Source of the DNA: Fodinibius salicampi
GTDB taxonomy: Bacteria; Bacteroidota; Rhodothermia; Balneolales; Balneolaceae
DNA length: 64,000 nt
Assembly (NCBI RefSeq): GCF_039545095.1
Contig: NZ_BAABRS010000002.1
Coordinates: 682,001 to 746,000 of the forward strand
Direction: 5' to 3'
Shown piece after piece: positions 35,684 to 46,498 of this stretch; positions within the stretch are counted from its first letter, which is position 1, and each line of letters starts with the position of its first letter. The notes below the pieces were generated by a model. The model saw only the letters and a list, made by a program, of their open reading frames with translations. It made no database searches and had not been told where the DNA came from. Position numbers and translations under genes: made by a program.

Positions 35684-35722
35684 ATAAAAAATTAACCTAC
35701 CCGGCTATCAACCGGGTAGGTT
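35684..35722 (-). terminator. Terminator of the ilv-leu operon
   Basis: AACCTACCCGG (35694-35704) pairs perfectly with CCGGGTAGGTT (35712-35722); on the minus strand it is followed by AATTTTTT. It lies directly after ilvE. Confidence 0.88.
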
Positions 35723-35725
35723 ATA

Positions 35726-36841
35726 TCAGCCAATAGAAGACATCCATTGATAGGTGTCTTCGAGAGTTGAATATTGGATACCAGTAATGGTATCATAAAG
35801 TCTTTGAGCAAAGGGACCGATTTGTTCTCGATCTGTTACAATAGTTTGTCCCTTGTGGTTGATGGAACCTACCGGTGAAATAACGGCAGCAGTACCTGTT
35901 CCAAATATTTCTTCGAGATTTCCTTTGTCATCTTCTTCGAAGATCTCATCGATGGTAAGGGGACGCTGGTGTATGGGTGTATCCCATTTATCGGCAAGCT
36001 GAATGACAGAGTCACGTGTTATTCCTCCCAGAATTGAACCATTTAGTGATGGGGTATACAACTCACCATTAATTTTGAAGAAGATATTCATCGTACCTAC
36101 TTCTTCAATATATTTGTGCTCGTGAGCATCTAACCAGATAATTTGGGTAAATCCGTTTTCTTTGGCTTTTTTGGCCGGAAGAAGAGTGGGTCCATAATTA
36201 CATGCCGTCTTTACAAATCCGGATCCTCCTTTAACAGCCCGAATATAGTCTTCGGTAGTCGTCAAATTAACCGGATCAAATCCCTCTTCATAATAAGCAC
36301 CAACGGGTGAAGTAAGGACAATCAAGCGATATGTCTGCGCTGGCTTAACGCCCAGGCATGCATCCGCGGCAAAAACTATTGGCCGTATATATAGTGCATT
36401 TCCATACTTTTCCGGAACCCAATCCCGATCGATAGCAATAAGTTTTTTGATCGCCTTGCCCAAAAGATTGGCATCCGGTTGAGGAATACACATTCGGGCA
36501 CAGGAATTGTTAAATCGATTTAGATGGTCTTGGAGTCGAAAAATGTTTACGTCGCCATCCTCGCTTTTGAAAGCCTTCATCCCTTCAAAAACCGTTTGTC
36601 CGTAGTGAAGGGTGGCAGTAGCGGGAGAGAGTGAGAGATCACCAAATGGTACAACCTTAGGTTGCTGCCATTGCCCATCTCGGTATTCCATACTTAGCAT
36701 ATGATCAGAGAAAACATCTCCAAAACCAGGATTATCCAGATCTACGGAATGAATCCGGCTTTCTCCTTTACGTTCTACCTGGAGAAATGAAGAATCCTGC
36801 TGTTTAGCTGTCTGAGGAATGGCTGACGACTGACGGTTCAT
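35726..36841 (-). CDS. ilvE: Branched-chain amino-acid aminotransferase
   Basis: A 371-residue fold-type IV PLP enzyme transaminating the 2-oxo acids to Leu, Ile and Val. LHYGQTVFEGMKAF, EEVGTMNIFF and FGTGTAAVISPVG are family motifs. The length and TACNYG region fit the eukaryotic-like BCAT2 subclass, not the 310-residue E. coli form. Last gene of the operon, overlapping leuB by ATGA. Confidence 0.94.
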   Translation of the reverse strand: MNRQSSAIPQTAKQQDSSFLQVERKGESRIHSVDLDNPGFGDVFSDHMLSMEYRDGQWQQPKVVPFGDLSLSPATATLHYGQTVFEGMKAFKSEDGDVNIFRLQDHLNRFNNSCARMCIPQPDANLLGKAIKKLIAIDRDWVPEKYGNALYIRPIVFAADACLGVKPAQTYRLIVLTSPVGAYYEEGFDPVNLTTTEDYIRAVKGGSGFVKTACNYGPTLLPAKKAKENGFTQIIWLDAHEHKYIEEVGTMNIFFKINGELYTPSLNGSILGGITRDSVIQLADKWDTPIHQRPLTIDEIFEEDDKGNLEEIFGTGTAAVISPVGSINHKGQTIVTDREQIGPFAQRLYDTITGIQYSTLEDTYQWMSSIG

Positions 36842-37947
36842 AACAGGTTGCCTGGTTGCATCTTAGGATTTAAATGTTTGAGAACAGCACTTCCCATCTC
36901 AGAAGTATCAACCAGATATTCCTTGGAAGGATTGGAAGCAATGTCACCGGTTCGGAACCCATCCTGAAGGGTAGCCTGTATGGCGTCTTCAATTTCCTGA
37001 GCTGCTTCGGGCATATCGAGCGAATAGCGGCACATTAAGGCTATAGAAGCAATAGCTGCCAGCGGATTTGCTTTATTTTGTCCCGCTATATCAGGTGCGG
37101 ATCCGTGAACCGGTTCATACATGGCATACTTTTCTCCGATACTGGCAGAGGGAAGCATCCCGATAGAACCGGTAATCATTGCGGCGGCATCACTCAGGAT
37201 ATCGCCGAACATATTTCCAGTTAGAATAACATCAAATTGTTTGGGATCGCGGATCAGCTGCATGGCACAATTATCGACCAGCATGTGGCTTAGGGAAATT
37301 TCGGGCCACTGGCTGGCTGAGTCTATCACGGTACGCCGCCACAACCGAGAAGAATCCAATACATTGGATTTATCTACTGAGGTGACCTTGCGATTACGGT
37401 CGGTGGCCATCTCAAATGCCTTATGGGCGATACGTTCAATCTCGTGTGTTTCATAGGCCAAGGTATCAACACCGCGTTCCCCGGCAGAAGTTTGTTCAAT
37501 AAATCTCGGTCGCCCAAAATAGATTCCACCTGTTAATTCACGCAGGATGAGAATATCAACTCCATTAACAATTTCTTCTTTAAGCGGAGAAGAATGAATA
37601 AGCGATTGATGGGTTGTTATGGGACGCAAGTTAGCAAATAGTCCGAGCTCCTTGCGAAGACCTAATAAAGCAGCCTCGGGACGTTTATCTTTAGGTTCTT
37701 CATTCCATTTGTCGCCTCCAACAGCACCTAATAGAACCGCCGGTACTTCTTTACAGGCTTCGAGCGCTTTTTCGGTGAGGGGGCGTCCATAGCGATCTAT
37801 GCTTGCACCTCCCACGTCAAAAGAGCGGGTTTTTAGCTTATAGCCGTGACGTTTACAAACGGTTTCTAAAACATTTACGGCTTCCCGGGTTACTTCCGGG
37901 CCAATACCGTCGCCGGGTAAAACAACAATTTCTTTGGTTACTGACAT
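36838..37947 (-). CDS. leuB: 3-Isopropylmalate dehydrogenase
   Basis: A 369-residue NAD-dependent decarboxylating dehydrogenase. VLPGDGIGPEV opens the enzyme, LRELTGGIYFGRPR is the substrate loop and GSAPDIAGQNKANPLA the C-terminal NAD site. It oxidises 3-isopropylmalate in leucine synthesis and may also act in the citramalate route to isoleucine. Overlaps leuD by 10 bp and ilvE by 4 bp. Confidence 0.96.
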   Translation of the reverse strand: MSVTKEIVVLPGDGIGPEVTREAVNVLETVCKRHGYKLKTRSFDVGGASIDRYGRPLTEKALEACKEVPAVLLGAVGGDKWNEEPKDKRPEAALLGLRKELGLFANLRPITTHQSLIHSSPLKEEIVNGVDILILRELTGGIYFGRPRFIEQTSAGERGVDTLAYETHEIERIAHKAFEMATDRNRKVTSVDKSNVLDSSRLWRRTVIDSASQWPEISLSHMLVDNCAMQLIRDPKQFDVILTGNMFGDILSDAAAMITGSIGMLPSASIGEKYAMYEPVHGSAPDIAGQNKANPLAAIASIALMCRYSLDMPEAAQEIEDAIQATLQDGFRTGDIASNPSKEYLVDTSEMGSAVLKHLNPKMQPGNLL

Positions 37948-38510
37948 GGGATCATTCCTTCTTTACGTGCAAATTCAAAAATTCCGCCTGCCTGAACGAT
38001 ATCTGCTACACTGCCCAAGGGGCGAATTTCATAGGTTTCATCTTGTGTAATATTGTGAACCGAACGATTTTGAGGATCAATCCGGAGAGTATCGCCTGTA
38101 GATACTTTGGAACTGAGGTCTTCCAGGCTTTCGTAGGGAACGACAAAGCCACCATCTACAGAATTACGATAGAAGATCCGGGCAAAAGTGGGCGCAATAA
38201 TAGCCTGGATGCCTGCAATATCGAGAGATGCAGGAGCGTGCTCGCGAGACGAACCACATCCAAAATTAGGCCCCCCAACTATAATACTATATTCGCTTTC
38301 GAATTTATCTTCTTCAACTAATGGGGTATTACCCTCAGGCAAACCAGATTCAGCATCTGGGACACCTGAGAGGGCATATCGCCCATAAAATTTTCGTTCC
38401 TCGGGATCATCGAGGCTATAGACTAAGTGCTCAGCCGGGATAATTTGATCGGTATCGATATTTTTCCCAAGAACAAAAGCCTTTCCTTCAATTTGTTGTT
38501 CGTTCGACAT
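37938..38510 (-). CDS. leuD: 3-Isopropylmalate dehydratase small subunit
   Basis: A 190-residue swivel-domain subunit. NIDTDQIIPAEHL and GPNFGCGSSREHAP are the diagnostic substrate-specificity motifs. Pairs with LeuC, encoded 24 bp upstream. The same enzyme would isomerise citramalate when cimA supplies the isoleucine branch. Confidence 0.95.
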   Translation of the reverse strand: MSNEQQIEGKAFVLGKNIDTDQIIPAEHLVYSLDDPEERKFYGRYALSGVPDAESGLPEGNTPLVEEDKFESEYSIIVGGPNFGCGSSREHAPASLDIAGIQAIIAPTFARIFYRNSVDGGFVVPYESLEDLSSKVSTGDTLRIDPQNRSVHNITQDETYEIRPLGSVADIVQAGGIFEFARKEGMIPCQ

Positions 38511-38534
38511 AATTTGTATTAGCGATTAATAATT

Positions 38535-39848
38535 CTAAATAACAGTTTCTTGAATAAATACGCGTGGATCGGTGATTTTTCCTGTTACAGCAGAAGCAGC
38601 TACTGTATAAGGAGAAGCGAGGTATACCTGGGCCTGCTTGGATCCCATACGCCCGGGATAATTCCGGTTTGTAGTGGAGATACAAACTTCAGCATTATTC
38701 AAGCGGCCAAAGGTATCAGATGGACCTCCAAGGCAAGCAGCACAGGAAGCTTGTCCAATATGGCATCCGGCATCTCTGAAAATTTGAATCAGCGGCTTGC
38801 CATTTAAGGTATGAGTTTCAAGCTTATCAGCTATCTCCGTTGTTGCCGGTACAATATAAGTATCGAGTTTCAACTCATTGCCCGCAATAATTTCTGCAGC
38901 CGCTTCAAAATCCGACAGTTTTCCACCGGTACACGAACCTATATAGGCTCGATCGAGTTTGGTGCCTTCGAGTTCTAATGCAGTGGCTTTATTATCCGGA
39001 CTGTGTGGTTTTGCAACCATTGGAACCATATCCTCCAGATTATAGCTGTACCGGCTGTGGTAGGTGGCATCAGCATCACTGTAAACAGGTTCAAAGTCTT
39101 TGTCGGTTCGTTCGCGGACATAGGCTTCGGTTTTCGCATCCGGTTCTACCACCCCGTTCTTACCGCCTGCTTCGATAACCATATTGGTGAGTGTCATTCG
39201 ATCTTCCATTGTCATGGCACTTATACCGGGACCGCCGAATTCCATCGTGCGATATGTTGCTCCGTCAACCCCTATATCGCCAATAATTTGCAGAATAAGA
39301 TCCTTGGCCATCAAATAGGGAGGCATGGAGGTGCCTTCAAAGTCAAAACGCATTGTTTCTGGTACTTTGACCCAGAGCTTGCCGGTTCCCATGATGAAAG
39401 CGGCATCAGTATTTCCTATACCCGTAGCAAATTGTCCAAAAGCGCCGGCCGTACAGGTGTGAGAGTCAGTACCGAACAGAACCTCACCCGGACGGGTAAA
39501 TCCCTCTTCGGGCAGCGCAATATGGCAAACGCCTTTATAATCATCCGATCCTACATCATAGAAATAGGGAAGGTCCTGATCAGCAGCAAAAGCGCGGAGG
39601 ATATCAACATTACGATTAGCGTATTTATCTTCGGTAAAAATGTAGTGGTCCGGAATAATAACTAACTTTTCCTTGTCCCATACCCGGGCATCTTCTCCAA
39701 ATTGCTTTTGAAAAATGCCGATGGATGGCGGCCCGCATACATCGTGAGTCATAAGAACATCCACATCAACCCAAACACTTTCGCCGGGCTCCACGGAGGA
39801 GGAGTCACTGTGGTTTGCTAAAATCTTTTCGGTGAGAGTCATTCCCAT
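38535..39848 (-). CDS. leuC: 3-Isopropylmalate dehydratase large subunit
   Basis: A 437-residue aconitase-family subunit with [4Fe-4S] cysteines in YIGSCTGGK and SCAACLGG. GTDSHTCTAGAFG is intact. Shorter than E. coli LeuC (466), so closer to the archaeal/homoaconitase-like subgroup. A second ATG two codons in is an equally good start. Confidence 0.94.
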   Translation of the reverse strand: MGMTLTEKILANHSDSSSVEPGESVWVDVDVLMTHDVCGPPSIGIFQKQFGEDARVWDKEKLVIIPDHYIFTEDKYANRNVDILRAFAADQDLPYFYDVGSDDYKGVCHIALPEEGFTRPGEVLFGTDSHTCTAGAFGQFATGIGNTDAAFIMGTGKLWVKVPETMRFDFEGTSMPPYLMAKDLILQIIGDIGVDGATYRTMEFGGPGISAMTMEDRMTLTNMVIEAGGKNGVVEPDAKTEAYVRERTDKDFEPVYSDADATYHSRYSYNLEDMVPMVAKPHSPDNKATALELEGTKLDRAYIGSCTGGKLSDFEAAAEIIAGNELKLDTYIVPATTEIADKLETHTLNGKPLIQIFRDAGCHIGQASCAACLGGPSDTFGRLNNAEVCISTTNRNYPGRMGSKQAQVYLASPYTVAASAVTGKITDPRVFIQETVI

Positions 39849-39883
39849 AGTTCAAATACGTTTATGTCGTTGTTTAATATTTA

Positions 39884-41074
39884 TTATTGTGTAACTGTTG
39901 TATCGCCGGATACTTTCTTGTGGGGCAGGGTTTCACTGACAAGCGCAAGGAGTTCCTGCTCTTTTATGGTTTTCTTTTCATCAGCAAGATTCGTGAACTT
40001 CACATATATCTGGTTCAGTTCATCCTTACCGAGAGTATATCCCAGCTTTTGAAGCTTCTTGTTAAGTGCAAACCGTCCGGAGTGTTTGCCGAGTACTATT
40101 TTATTGCCGGTCAGGCCAACTGATTCCGGGGTCATGATTTCGTAGGTCATCGGATTATTTAACACCCCATGTTGGTGGATGCCCGCTTCGTGTGCAAAGG
40201 CATTTTCACCGACAATCGCTTTATTGGGCTGGACTTGGTTCCCGGTAATCTCTGTCAGCAGTTTACTTGTGGGTACAATTTGATCCGTTACAATATTGGT
40301 TTCCTTCCCAATGATATTTTTTCGGGTTGCAATAGCCATTACGATCTCTTCAAGAGAGGCATTACCAGCCCGTTCACCAATACCGTTAATAGTACATTCT
40401 ATCTGTTGAGCCCCGTTCTTAATAGCAAAGAGTGAGTTGGCTACTGCCACTCCCAAATCGTTATGACAGTGTACACTCAGTATTGCCTGGTCGATATTGG
40501 GAACATTTTCACGAATTTTGCGAATGAGTTCTCCATACTCCCAGGGCATAGCATATCCCACGGTATCCGGGACATTGATGATTTTTGCTCCGGCATCAAT
40601 AACAGCCGTAAATATGTCATAGAGGAATTCCGGATCGCTGCGGGATGCATCTTCAGCAGAAAACTCCACTTCGTCACAGTATTTCCGGGCATGCTCCACG
40701 GCTCCCACAGCAGATTCCAATACTTCTTCGCGGTTCTTTTTGAGCTTATACTTCATGTGGATATCAGAAGTCGCAATGAAGGTATGGATGCGTGGCTTTG
40801 GAGCCGGTTCTACTGCTTCAGCGGCTCTTTCAATATCCTTTTTCCGCGTCCGGCATAAAGCTGCAACAGTACTCCTTTTAATATGTTCACTTATTTTACG
40901 AACCGTCTTAAAGTCTCCTTCTGATGCAATAGGAAAACCGGCCTCAATAACATCAGCCTGTAGACGCTCGAGCTGAAGGGCAAGACGAAGTTTTTCATCC
41001 TGGTTCATGCTAAAGCCTGGGGACTGCTCCCCATCTCGAAGAGTCGTATCGAATATTGAAATTTGGTTTTCCAT
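39884..41074 (-). CDS. leuA: 2-Isopropylmalate synthase, short form lacking the regulatory domain
   Basis: A 396-residue HMGL-like Claisen enzyme. [17 protein letters not shown] is the catalytic start, [15 protein letters not shown] has metal histidines and [13 protein letters not shown] completes the site. LeuA is usually about 510-570 residues with a C-terminal leucine-binding domain; this one stops after the communication region. Leucine feedback through that domain seems impossible. Homocitrate-synthase-like activity is an alternative, but leuCDB neighbours favour leucine. Confidence 0.88.
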   Translation of the reverse strand: MENQISIFDTTLRDGEQSPGFSMNQDEKLRLALQLERLQADVIEAGFPIASEGDFKTVRKISEHIKRSTVAALCRTRKKDIERAAEAVEPAPKPRIHTFIATSDIHMKYKLKKNREEVLESAVGAVEHARKYCDEVEFSAEDASRSDPEFLYDIFTAVIDAGAKIINVPDTVGYAMPWEYGELIRKIRENVPNIDQAILSVHCHNDLGVAVANSLFAIKNGAQQIECTINGIGERAGNASLEEIVMAIATRKNIIGKETNIVTDQIVPTSKLLTEITGNQVQPNKAIVGENAFAHEAGIHQHGVLNNPMTYEIMTPESVGLTGNKIVLGKHSGRFALNKKLQKLGYTLGKDELNQIYVKFTNLADEKKTIKEQELLALVSETLPHKKVSGDTTVTQ

Positions 41075-41212
41075 AGTATTAAGCAGTGTTGATCTATTCA
41101 GAATTAGGTTACAATCGTAAATCGGTTAGTTTGAGGTGAAAGCATATTGCACTTGTTAGCAGTCTGGCTGCTTAGGAGTGTTTGTATGTTGCAGGTAGAA
41201 CGAATCATGTTA

Positions 41213-42805
41213 TTAGATTGCTTCTTTTTGGTGAATATTTTTCGCTTGTTTTGCCAGATAGTAACTAAAGCTATCCGTCAGTGCTTGCCAGCTTGCATCA
41301 ATAATATTGTGTGAAACTCCTACGGTACCCCAACTGTCGCTTCGTTTAGCTGAATCAATCAATACGCGTACATCAGCTCCAGTTCCGTCTTTTTCATTCA
41401 GTACCCGTACCTTGTAATCTGTCAGGTGCATCTCGCTTATTTCCGGATAGAACTTAATCAGTGCTTTTCGAAGTGCTTTATCCAGAGCGTGTACAGGTCC
41501 ATTACCTTCGGCGGCACAGTGTTCAACCTGGTCATTGACTTTTATGCGCAGAGTGGCCTCGGTACGGGAATTGCCGGAAATATTTTTCTCAGCAATGATG
41601 CGGAATCCTTCGAGGGTAAAAAACTCTTCCCAAGCTCCGGTCATTTTTTTTGCAAGGAGCTCAAAAGAAGCTTCCGCTGCCTCAAACTGATATCCTTTGT
41701 TTTCCAGTTGTTTCAGTTTCTGAACAATTTCAGGTACTTTGTCGCCATATTTTTCCAGCTCAATACCCAGCTGTTCGGCTTTATAGTTGATATTGCTTTT
41801 GCCGGATAAATCGGAAACAAGCACACGACGACTATTACCGACCTGTTGTGGTCGTATATGTTCATAGGTTTCCTCATTTTTCATGACAGCACTTACATGG
41901 ATGCCTCCTTTATGGGCAAAAGCACTGCGACCCACATATGGTTGTCTGATATCCGGATTGAGGTTGGCCACTTCGCTGACGAAGTGGGAAACAGCCGTAA
42001 GCTGGTCTAAATTATCAGTTGGGATACAGTGATAGTTTTGCTTGAGCTGCAAGTTCGGAATCAACGAGCAGAGATTCGTATTTCCACAGCGTTCACCATA
42101 TCCGTTGATTGTTCCCTGCACATGCACACACCCATTTTGGACTGCTGAAAGAGCATTCGCCACACCCAACTCGCAGTCGTTATGTGCATGTATCCCCAAC
42201 GGAGCATCTATCTGTTTTCCAACTTCATTAACGATTTCCGAAACTTCATGGGGCAGTGTTCCTCCATTGGTGTCGCAGAGAACCAGTACATCAGCACCAG
42301 CATCTTCTGCGGCCTTGAGAGTACTCAACGTATAATCTGGATTGGCCTTGTAGCCATCAAAGAAATGCTCGGCATCGTATATGACTTCTTTGTCGTGTTC
42401 TTTAAGATAGCGAACCGAGTCTTTGATAATAGTTAAGTTTTCCTCTGCAGAAATTTGAAGCGCTTTTTCTACATGCAGGAGCCAGCTTTTGCCAAAAATA
42501 GCAACGGCTGGCGTACCGGCATCCACCAGTAATGCAAGATTACGATCTTTCTCCGGCGGGGTATGAGCCCGGCAGGTGCTGCCAAAGGCAACAATTTTGG
42601 CATGGTCGAAGGAAGCCTGGCCAGCCAGTTCAAAGAACTCCATATCACGGGGATTGGATCCCGGCCAGCCTCCTTCAATATAGTCTATGCCCAGACTATC
42701 GAGACGTTGTGCTATTCGCAGTTTGTCCTCAGCAGAAAAGGCGACCTTTTCTCCCTGAGTCCCGTCCCGAAGGGTGGTATCGAATATTTGGATTTGTTGG
42801 TCCAT
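41213..42805 (-). CDS. cimA: (R)-Citramalate synthase
   Basis: A 530-residue enzyme condensing pyruvate and acetyl-CoA to citramalate for threonine-independent isoleucine synthesis. [15 protein letters not shown] and the [10 protein letters not shown] loop distinguish it from Leu[15 protein letters not shown] and [12 protein letters not shown] complete the site. The C-terminal LeuA-dimer domain (about 390-525) is present, so isoleucine feedback is possible. Start overlaps the ilvC stop by one base (TAATG). Confidence 0.94.
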   Translation of the reverse strand: MDQQIQIFDTTLRDGTQGEKVAFSAEDKLRIAQRLDSLGIDYIEGGWPGSNPRDMEFFELAGQASFDHAKIVAFGSTCRAHTPPEKDRNLALLVDAGTPAVAIFGKSWLLHVEKALQISAEENLTIIKDSVRYLKEHDKEVIYDAEHFFDGYKANPDYTLSTLKAAEDAGADVLVLCDTNGGTLPHEVSEIVNEVGKQIDAPLGIHAHNDCELGVANALSAVQNGCVHVQGTINGYGERCGNTNLCSLIPNLQLKQNYHCIPTDNLDQLTAVSHFVSEVANLNPDIRQPYVGRSAFAHKGGIHVSAVMKNEETYEHIRPQQVGNSRRVLVSDLSGKSNINYKAEQLGIELEKYGDKVPEIVQKLKQLENKGYQFEAAEASFELLAKKMTGAWEEFFTLEGFRIIAEKNISGNSRTEATLRIKVNDQVEHCAAEGNGPVHALDKALRKALIKFYPEISEMHLTDYKVRVLNEKDGTGADVRVLIDSAKRSDSWGTVGVSHNIIDASWQALTDSFSYYLAKQAKNIHQKEAI

Positions 42806-43824
42806 TATTCAGCAGCTTCTGCAGTTTTATCTTCTTCCAGCCAGTTCATCATTGAGCGGAGTTGTTTACCCACTTTTTCAATCTTATGATTATCTAAATC
42901 ACTTCTGAGCGCTTTAAGCTTAGGTATTCCATTTTTGTTTTCTTCAATCCATTCATCAGCAAAAGTACTATCCTGTACTTCACTGAGTATCGCTTCCATT
43001 CGCTTCTTGGTGACCTCATCAATAATTCGGGGGCCGCGGGTCAACCCGCCGTATTCGGCTGTATCACTTACAGAGTAATACATGCCTTCGATTCCTCCTT
43101 CATACATGAGATCTACAATAAGTTTGAGTTCATGGAGGCATTCGAAATACGCAATTTCGGGCTGATATCCAGCCTCGGTAAGGACTTCAAAACCCTGTTT
43201 AACGAGTTCAGAAACGCCACCGCACAGAACAGCCTGTTCGCCAAAAAGATCAGTTTCTGTTTCCTCTTCAAAAGTTGTTTCAAGTACCCCAGCACGTGTT
43301 CCGCCAAGTCCTTTGGCATAAGCCAGAGCCGTATTTTTTGCTGTTCCTGTATAATCCTGCTCAATAGCAATAAGGCAGGGAACGCCCGATCCTTTTGTAT
43401 AAACTCGACGAACCAGATGACCCGGGCTTTTCGGGGCTACCATGAAAATATCAACATTTGAAGGCGGCTCAATCTGACCAAAATGAATATTAAATCCATG
43501 GGCAAATGCCAACACATTACCATCCGACAAATGGGGCTGGATTTCATTCTTATATACCTCAGCCTGGAATTGATCGGGAATGAGGACCATCACAATATCG
43601 CCTTTCTTTGCTGCTTCAGCAGTGCTAAGTACTTCTAATCCTTCATTTTGTGCCTCTTCACGAGAAGAACTTCCTTTCCGAAGGCCCACTACAACATCTA
43701 CGCCGCTTTCTTTAAGATTCAAGGCGTGGGCATGCCCCTGACTTCCGTATCCAATAATGGCAACGGTTTTGTCGCTTAGATACTTAAGGTCAGCGTCGTC
43801 GTTATAATAAGTTTTTGCTTCCAT
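42805..43824 (-). CDS. ilvC: Ketol-acid reductoisomerase, class I
   Basis: A 339-residue NADPH enzyme for Val/Ile/Leu precursors. [18 protein letters not shown] is the dinucleotide fold; [19 protein letters not shown] carries the magnesium ligands. Short class I length. Between ilvN (43 bp) and cimA (1-base overlap). Confidence 0.96.
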   Translation of the reverse strand: MEAKTYYNDDADLKYLSDKTVAIIGYGSQGHAHALNLKESGVDVVVGLRKGSSSREEAQNEGLEVLSTAEAAKKGDIVMVLIPDQFQAEVYKNEIQPHLSDGNVLAFAHGFNIHFGQIEPPSNVDIFMVAPKSPGHLVRRVYTKGSGVPCLIAIEQDYTGTAKNTALAYAKGLGGTRAGVLETTFEEETETDLFGEQAVLCGGVSELVKQGFEVLTEAGYQPEIAYFECLHELKLIVDLMYEGGIEGMYYSVSDTAEYGGLTRGPRIIDEVTKKRMEAILSEVQDSTFADEWIEENKNGIPKLKALRSDLDNHKIEKVGKQLRSMMNWLEEDKTAEAAE

Positions 43825-43867
43825 CTTTATTGTTTGTAGTTATAATATGTTTGAGTTGTTCGTTGTC

Positions 43868-44395
43868 TTATACAGATCCTTCAAATTCTCTTTTGAGTGC
43901 TACACTGCCTGTCCGTGAAATTTCGTCAATACCAAAGGGATCCAGCATACCGATAAAAGCATTGATTTTGTCCCGATTTCCAGTGACCTCAATCGACAGT
44001 TTGCCGGGACTTATATCGATTACCTTGGCCCGAAAAACCTGAGCAATCTGCATGATTTCAGATCTGCTGGATCGCGTGGCGGTTACCTTAATCAGTGCTA
44101 ACTCACGCTCCACAAATCGCTCATAAGTGAGGTCCGTGACGGTAACAACATCAATTATTTTGTGCAGCTGCTTGGTTATTTGTTCAATAATCTGCTCATC
44201 ACCATGGGTAGTAATCGTAATTCGTGCTAAGTCCGATTCCTTTTCCGAACCGAAACTTATGCTGTCAATGTGAAAGCCTTTCCCGCTGAAAATTCCAATA
44301 ATACGGGAGAGTGCATTCAGATTATAGCTAACCAGTACGGAAAGTGTATGTCTGTCGGATGTTTGAGATGAAATACCGTTTTTTGATACTGTCAT
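43868..44395 (-). CDS. ilvN: Acetolactate synthase small (regulatory) subunit
   Basis: A 175-residue ACT-domain protein (HTLSVLVSYNLNALSRIIGIFSGKGFHIDSI begins the ACT fold). It binds valine or related end products and activates the catalytic subunit. One-base overlap with ilvB (TAATG). Confidence 0.95.
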   Translation of the reverse strand: MTVSKNGISSQTSDRHTLSVLVSYNLNALSRIIGIFSGKGFHIDSISFGSEKESDLARITITTHGDEQIIEQITKQLHKIIDVVTVTDLTYERFVERELALIKVTATRSSRSEIMQIAQVFRAKVIDISPGKLSIEVTGNRDKINAFIGMLDPFGIDEISRTGSVALKREFEGSV

Positions 44396-46146
44396 TATTC
44401 TGGACCTTCAACCATTTCGTTCAATGCGGCTCCTGAGGGAACCATAGGATAACAATTTTCTCGTGCTTCAACGCGGAAATCCATTACGACCGGCCGGTCG
44501 TTAATCTTCATTGCTTTTTCAAGTATATCATCCATCTCCTCATCATTGGAGGCTCGATATCCAACGGCGCCATAACTTTCCGCAAGTTTTACAAAATCGG
44601 GATTTCCTTTCTTAAGGATAGAGTGGCTATATCTCTTATTGTAGAAAAGTTCTTGCCACTGCCGGACCATGCCGAGGCATTCATTATTCATAATGGCGAT
44701 TTTTACCGGCACTTCATATTCAACAGCCGTTGCCAATTCGTATGCTGTCATTTGAAATCCACCATCGCCGGTAATACATACAATCGGCCGATCGGGACAA
44801 CCAAAAGCAGCACCCATTGCGGCGGGGAAACCATACCCCATTGTTCCTAATCCACCTGAGGAGAGAAATGACCGCGGATGATTAAAAGTATAGTGTTGGG
44901 CAGCCCACATTTGGTGTTGGCCAACATCGGTAACTACAATCGCCTCGCCATTTGTTACTTCAGAGATTCGTTCAATCATACGTTGCGGCTTAATAAGCCC
45001 TTCAGATTTCGGAACTTTCAGGGGGTGATTCTTTTTCCAGTCTTCAATAGTATTCCACCAGTCAGTAGTATCAGGCTTGCTGGCCTGTTGATCTATAGCT
45101 GAAAGGACATTCTTTACATCTCCAACAATAGGTACCTCAACCGGAACATTCTTTCCAATATTAGAAGGATCAATATCAATATGGATTTTCTTGGAATGCG
45201 GAGAAAATCCATCGAGTCGGCCCGTAACCCTGTCATCGAATCTTGCGCCTGCGGCCAAAAGTACATCGCATTCGGTAGTAGCCATATTTGCATAATAGGT
45301 GCCATGCATTCCCAGCATTCCGAGTGATTGGGGTTTACTTTCGGGAAATCCACCCAAGCCCATTAATGTAGTTGTTACCGGAATATTGAGACGTTCAGCC
45401 ATTGCAGTGAGTTCTTCCCAGGCTTCCCCAAGAATAACACCACCGCCGGCATAAATAAGCGGCTTCTTGGCATTGCTAAGCATTTGGGCTGCTTTGGAAA
45501 CCTGTGTGGAATGTCCCTCACGCGTAGGTTTATAGCTGGGGATAGAAACTTTCTTTAAGCCGCTGTAGTGGGCCTCGCTTTTGATCATATCCTTTGGGAG
45601 ATCAACGAGTACAGGCCCCGGTCGCCCGCTTGTTGCTACATGAAATGCTTCCCGGATAACCTGTTCAAGATTACTGACATCCTTAACCAAATAATTATGC
45701 TTGGTTATGGGACGAGTGATGCCTACAATATCCGCTTCCTGGAAAGCATCATTTCCAATCATATCTGTGGGAACCTGGCCGGTGAAAACCACCATGGGAA
45801 TAGAATCCATGGCGGCGGTAGCAATACCGGTAACCGTATTTGTTCCACCGGGACCAGAAGTCACCAATACTACTCCGGCTTTTCCAGTGGCACGGGCATA
45901 ACCATCTGCGGCATGAGCGCCGGCCTGTTCGTGACGTATCAAAACGTGGTTGATGTCATGTTCGTCAAAAAGGGAATCATAAATAGGCAGAACAGCCCCA
46001 CCGGGATAACCGAAAATGGTATCCACATTGACATCCTTTAGAGTATTAATTAAAATCTCCGCTCCATTTAATACAGCCGTGTCAGGCGTATTCGTAGCTT
46101 GGTTCTTATTTTTGTGTTCAGCGGGTTCTGTTTTTGGCTGTGCCAT
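44395..46146 (-). CDS. ilvB: Acetolactate synthase large subunit
   Basis: A 583-residue ThDP enzyme. LIRHEQAGAHAADGYARATGK holds the catalytic glutamate, CITGDGGFQM...IMNNECLGMV binds ThDP-magnesium. It joins two pyruvates, or pyruvate and 2-oxobutyrate. First structural gene of the operon; a 345-nt leader with a BCAA-rich reading frame precedes it. Confidence 0.96.
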   Translation of the reverse strand: MAQPKTEPAEHKNKNQATNTPDTAVLNGAEILINTLKDVNVDTIFGYPGGAVLPIYDSLFDEHDINHVLIRHEQAGAHAADGYARATGKAGVVLVTSGPGGTNTVTGIATAAMDSIPMVVFTGQVPTDMIGNDAFQEADIVGITRPITKHNYLVKDVSNLEQVIREAFHVATSGRPGPVLVDLPKDMIKSEAHYSGLKKVSIPSYKPTREGHSTQVSKAAQMLSNAKKPLIYAGGGVILGEAWEELTAMAERLNIPVTTTLMGLGGFPESKPQSLGMLGMHGTYYANMATTECDVLLAAGARFDDRVTGRLDGFSPHSKKIHIDIDPSNIGKNVPVEVPIVGDVKNVLSAIDQQASKPDTTDWWNTIEDWKKNHPLKVPKSEGLIKPQRMIERISEVTNGEAIVVTDVGQHQMWAAQHYTFNHPRSFLSSGGLGTMGYGFPAAMGAAFGCPDRPIVCITGDGGFQMTAYELATAVEYEVPVKIAIMNNECLGMVRQWQELFYNKRYSHSILKKGNPDFVKLAESYGAVGYRASNDEEMDDILEKAMKINDRPVVMDFRVEARENCYPMVPSGAALNEMVEGPE

Positions 46147-46155
46147 ATGTAATCC

Positions 46156-46230
46156 GGTAGATATACTTTTCCTACCAGAGGTCAGAAATAAAGCAGCATT
46201 TTTAGTGGACTGTGAGTTTCTAACCTCTGG
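46156..46230 (-). promoter_or_regulatory. Competing hairpins in the ilvB leader
   Basis: On the minus strand CCAGAGGTTAGAAA (46230-46217) pairs with TTTCTGACCTCTGG (46188-46175), 14 bp with one G-U. Its 3' arm shares two bases with a second hairpin GGTAG (46176-46172) / CTACC (46160-46156) just ahead of the ilvB start. The two seem mutually exclusive. No U-run follows, so control of translation is more likely than termination. Confidence 0.45.
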
Positions 46231-46239
46231 CTATTTTGG

Positions 46240-46467
46240 TTAGCTAATAATTAGAATTAGGTTAATAATGCCAGAAATTAGAATAGGTAGACCAATTAGA
46301 ATGCTAATTAGACCTACCACAGGAGAGACAGAAACAGCTATAATAGGTAATACAATAGAAATGAATGTAAGAGCAACCAGTACAGATATACTATCAGTTG
46401 TTTTAAAGCTGGAAGGAATTTCCGCCAGTTGGACAACAGAGTTTGTATGTGATGCTGGTTTATTCAA
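46240..46467 (-). CDS. Candidate Ile/Leu/Val-rich leader peptide of the ilv-leu operon
   Basis: An open frame ending in TAA (46242-46240), 94 nt before ilvB. Its last 50 residues contain 15 Ile, 9 Leu and 7 Val, e.g. GLISILIGLPILIS, just what an ilv-leader should encode. It lies between a sigma70-type promoter and a long hairpin. The start is uncertain: TTG at 46467 and GTG within the frame are candidates; the nearest ATG is upstream of the promoter. A small hydrophobic membrane protein is the alternative. Confidence 0.5.
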   Translation of the reverse strand: MNKPASHTNSVVQLAEIPSSFKTTDSISVLVALTFISIVLPIIAVSVSPVVGLISILIGLPILISGIINLILIIS

Positions 46468-46498
46468 TTTTGGCTGTTTCTTTGAATTAAGAAGCAGT

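Noticed and set aside
41075-41212. Attenuator or leader peptide in the 138-bp gap between cimA and leuA
   Set aside because: Only a small AGCAG/CTGCT hairpin, no amino-acid-rich frame and no T-run.
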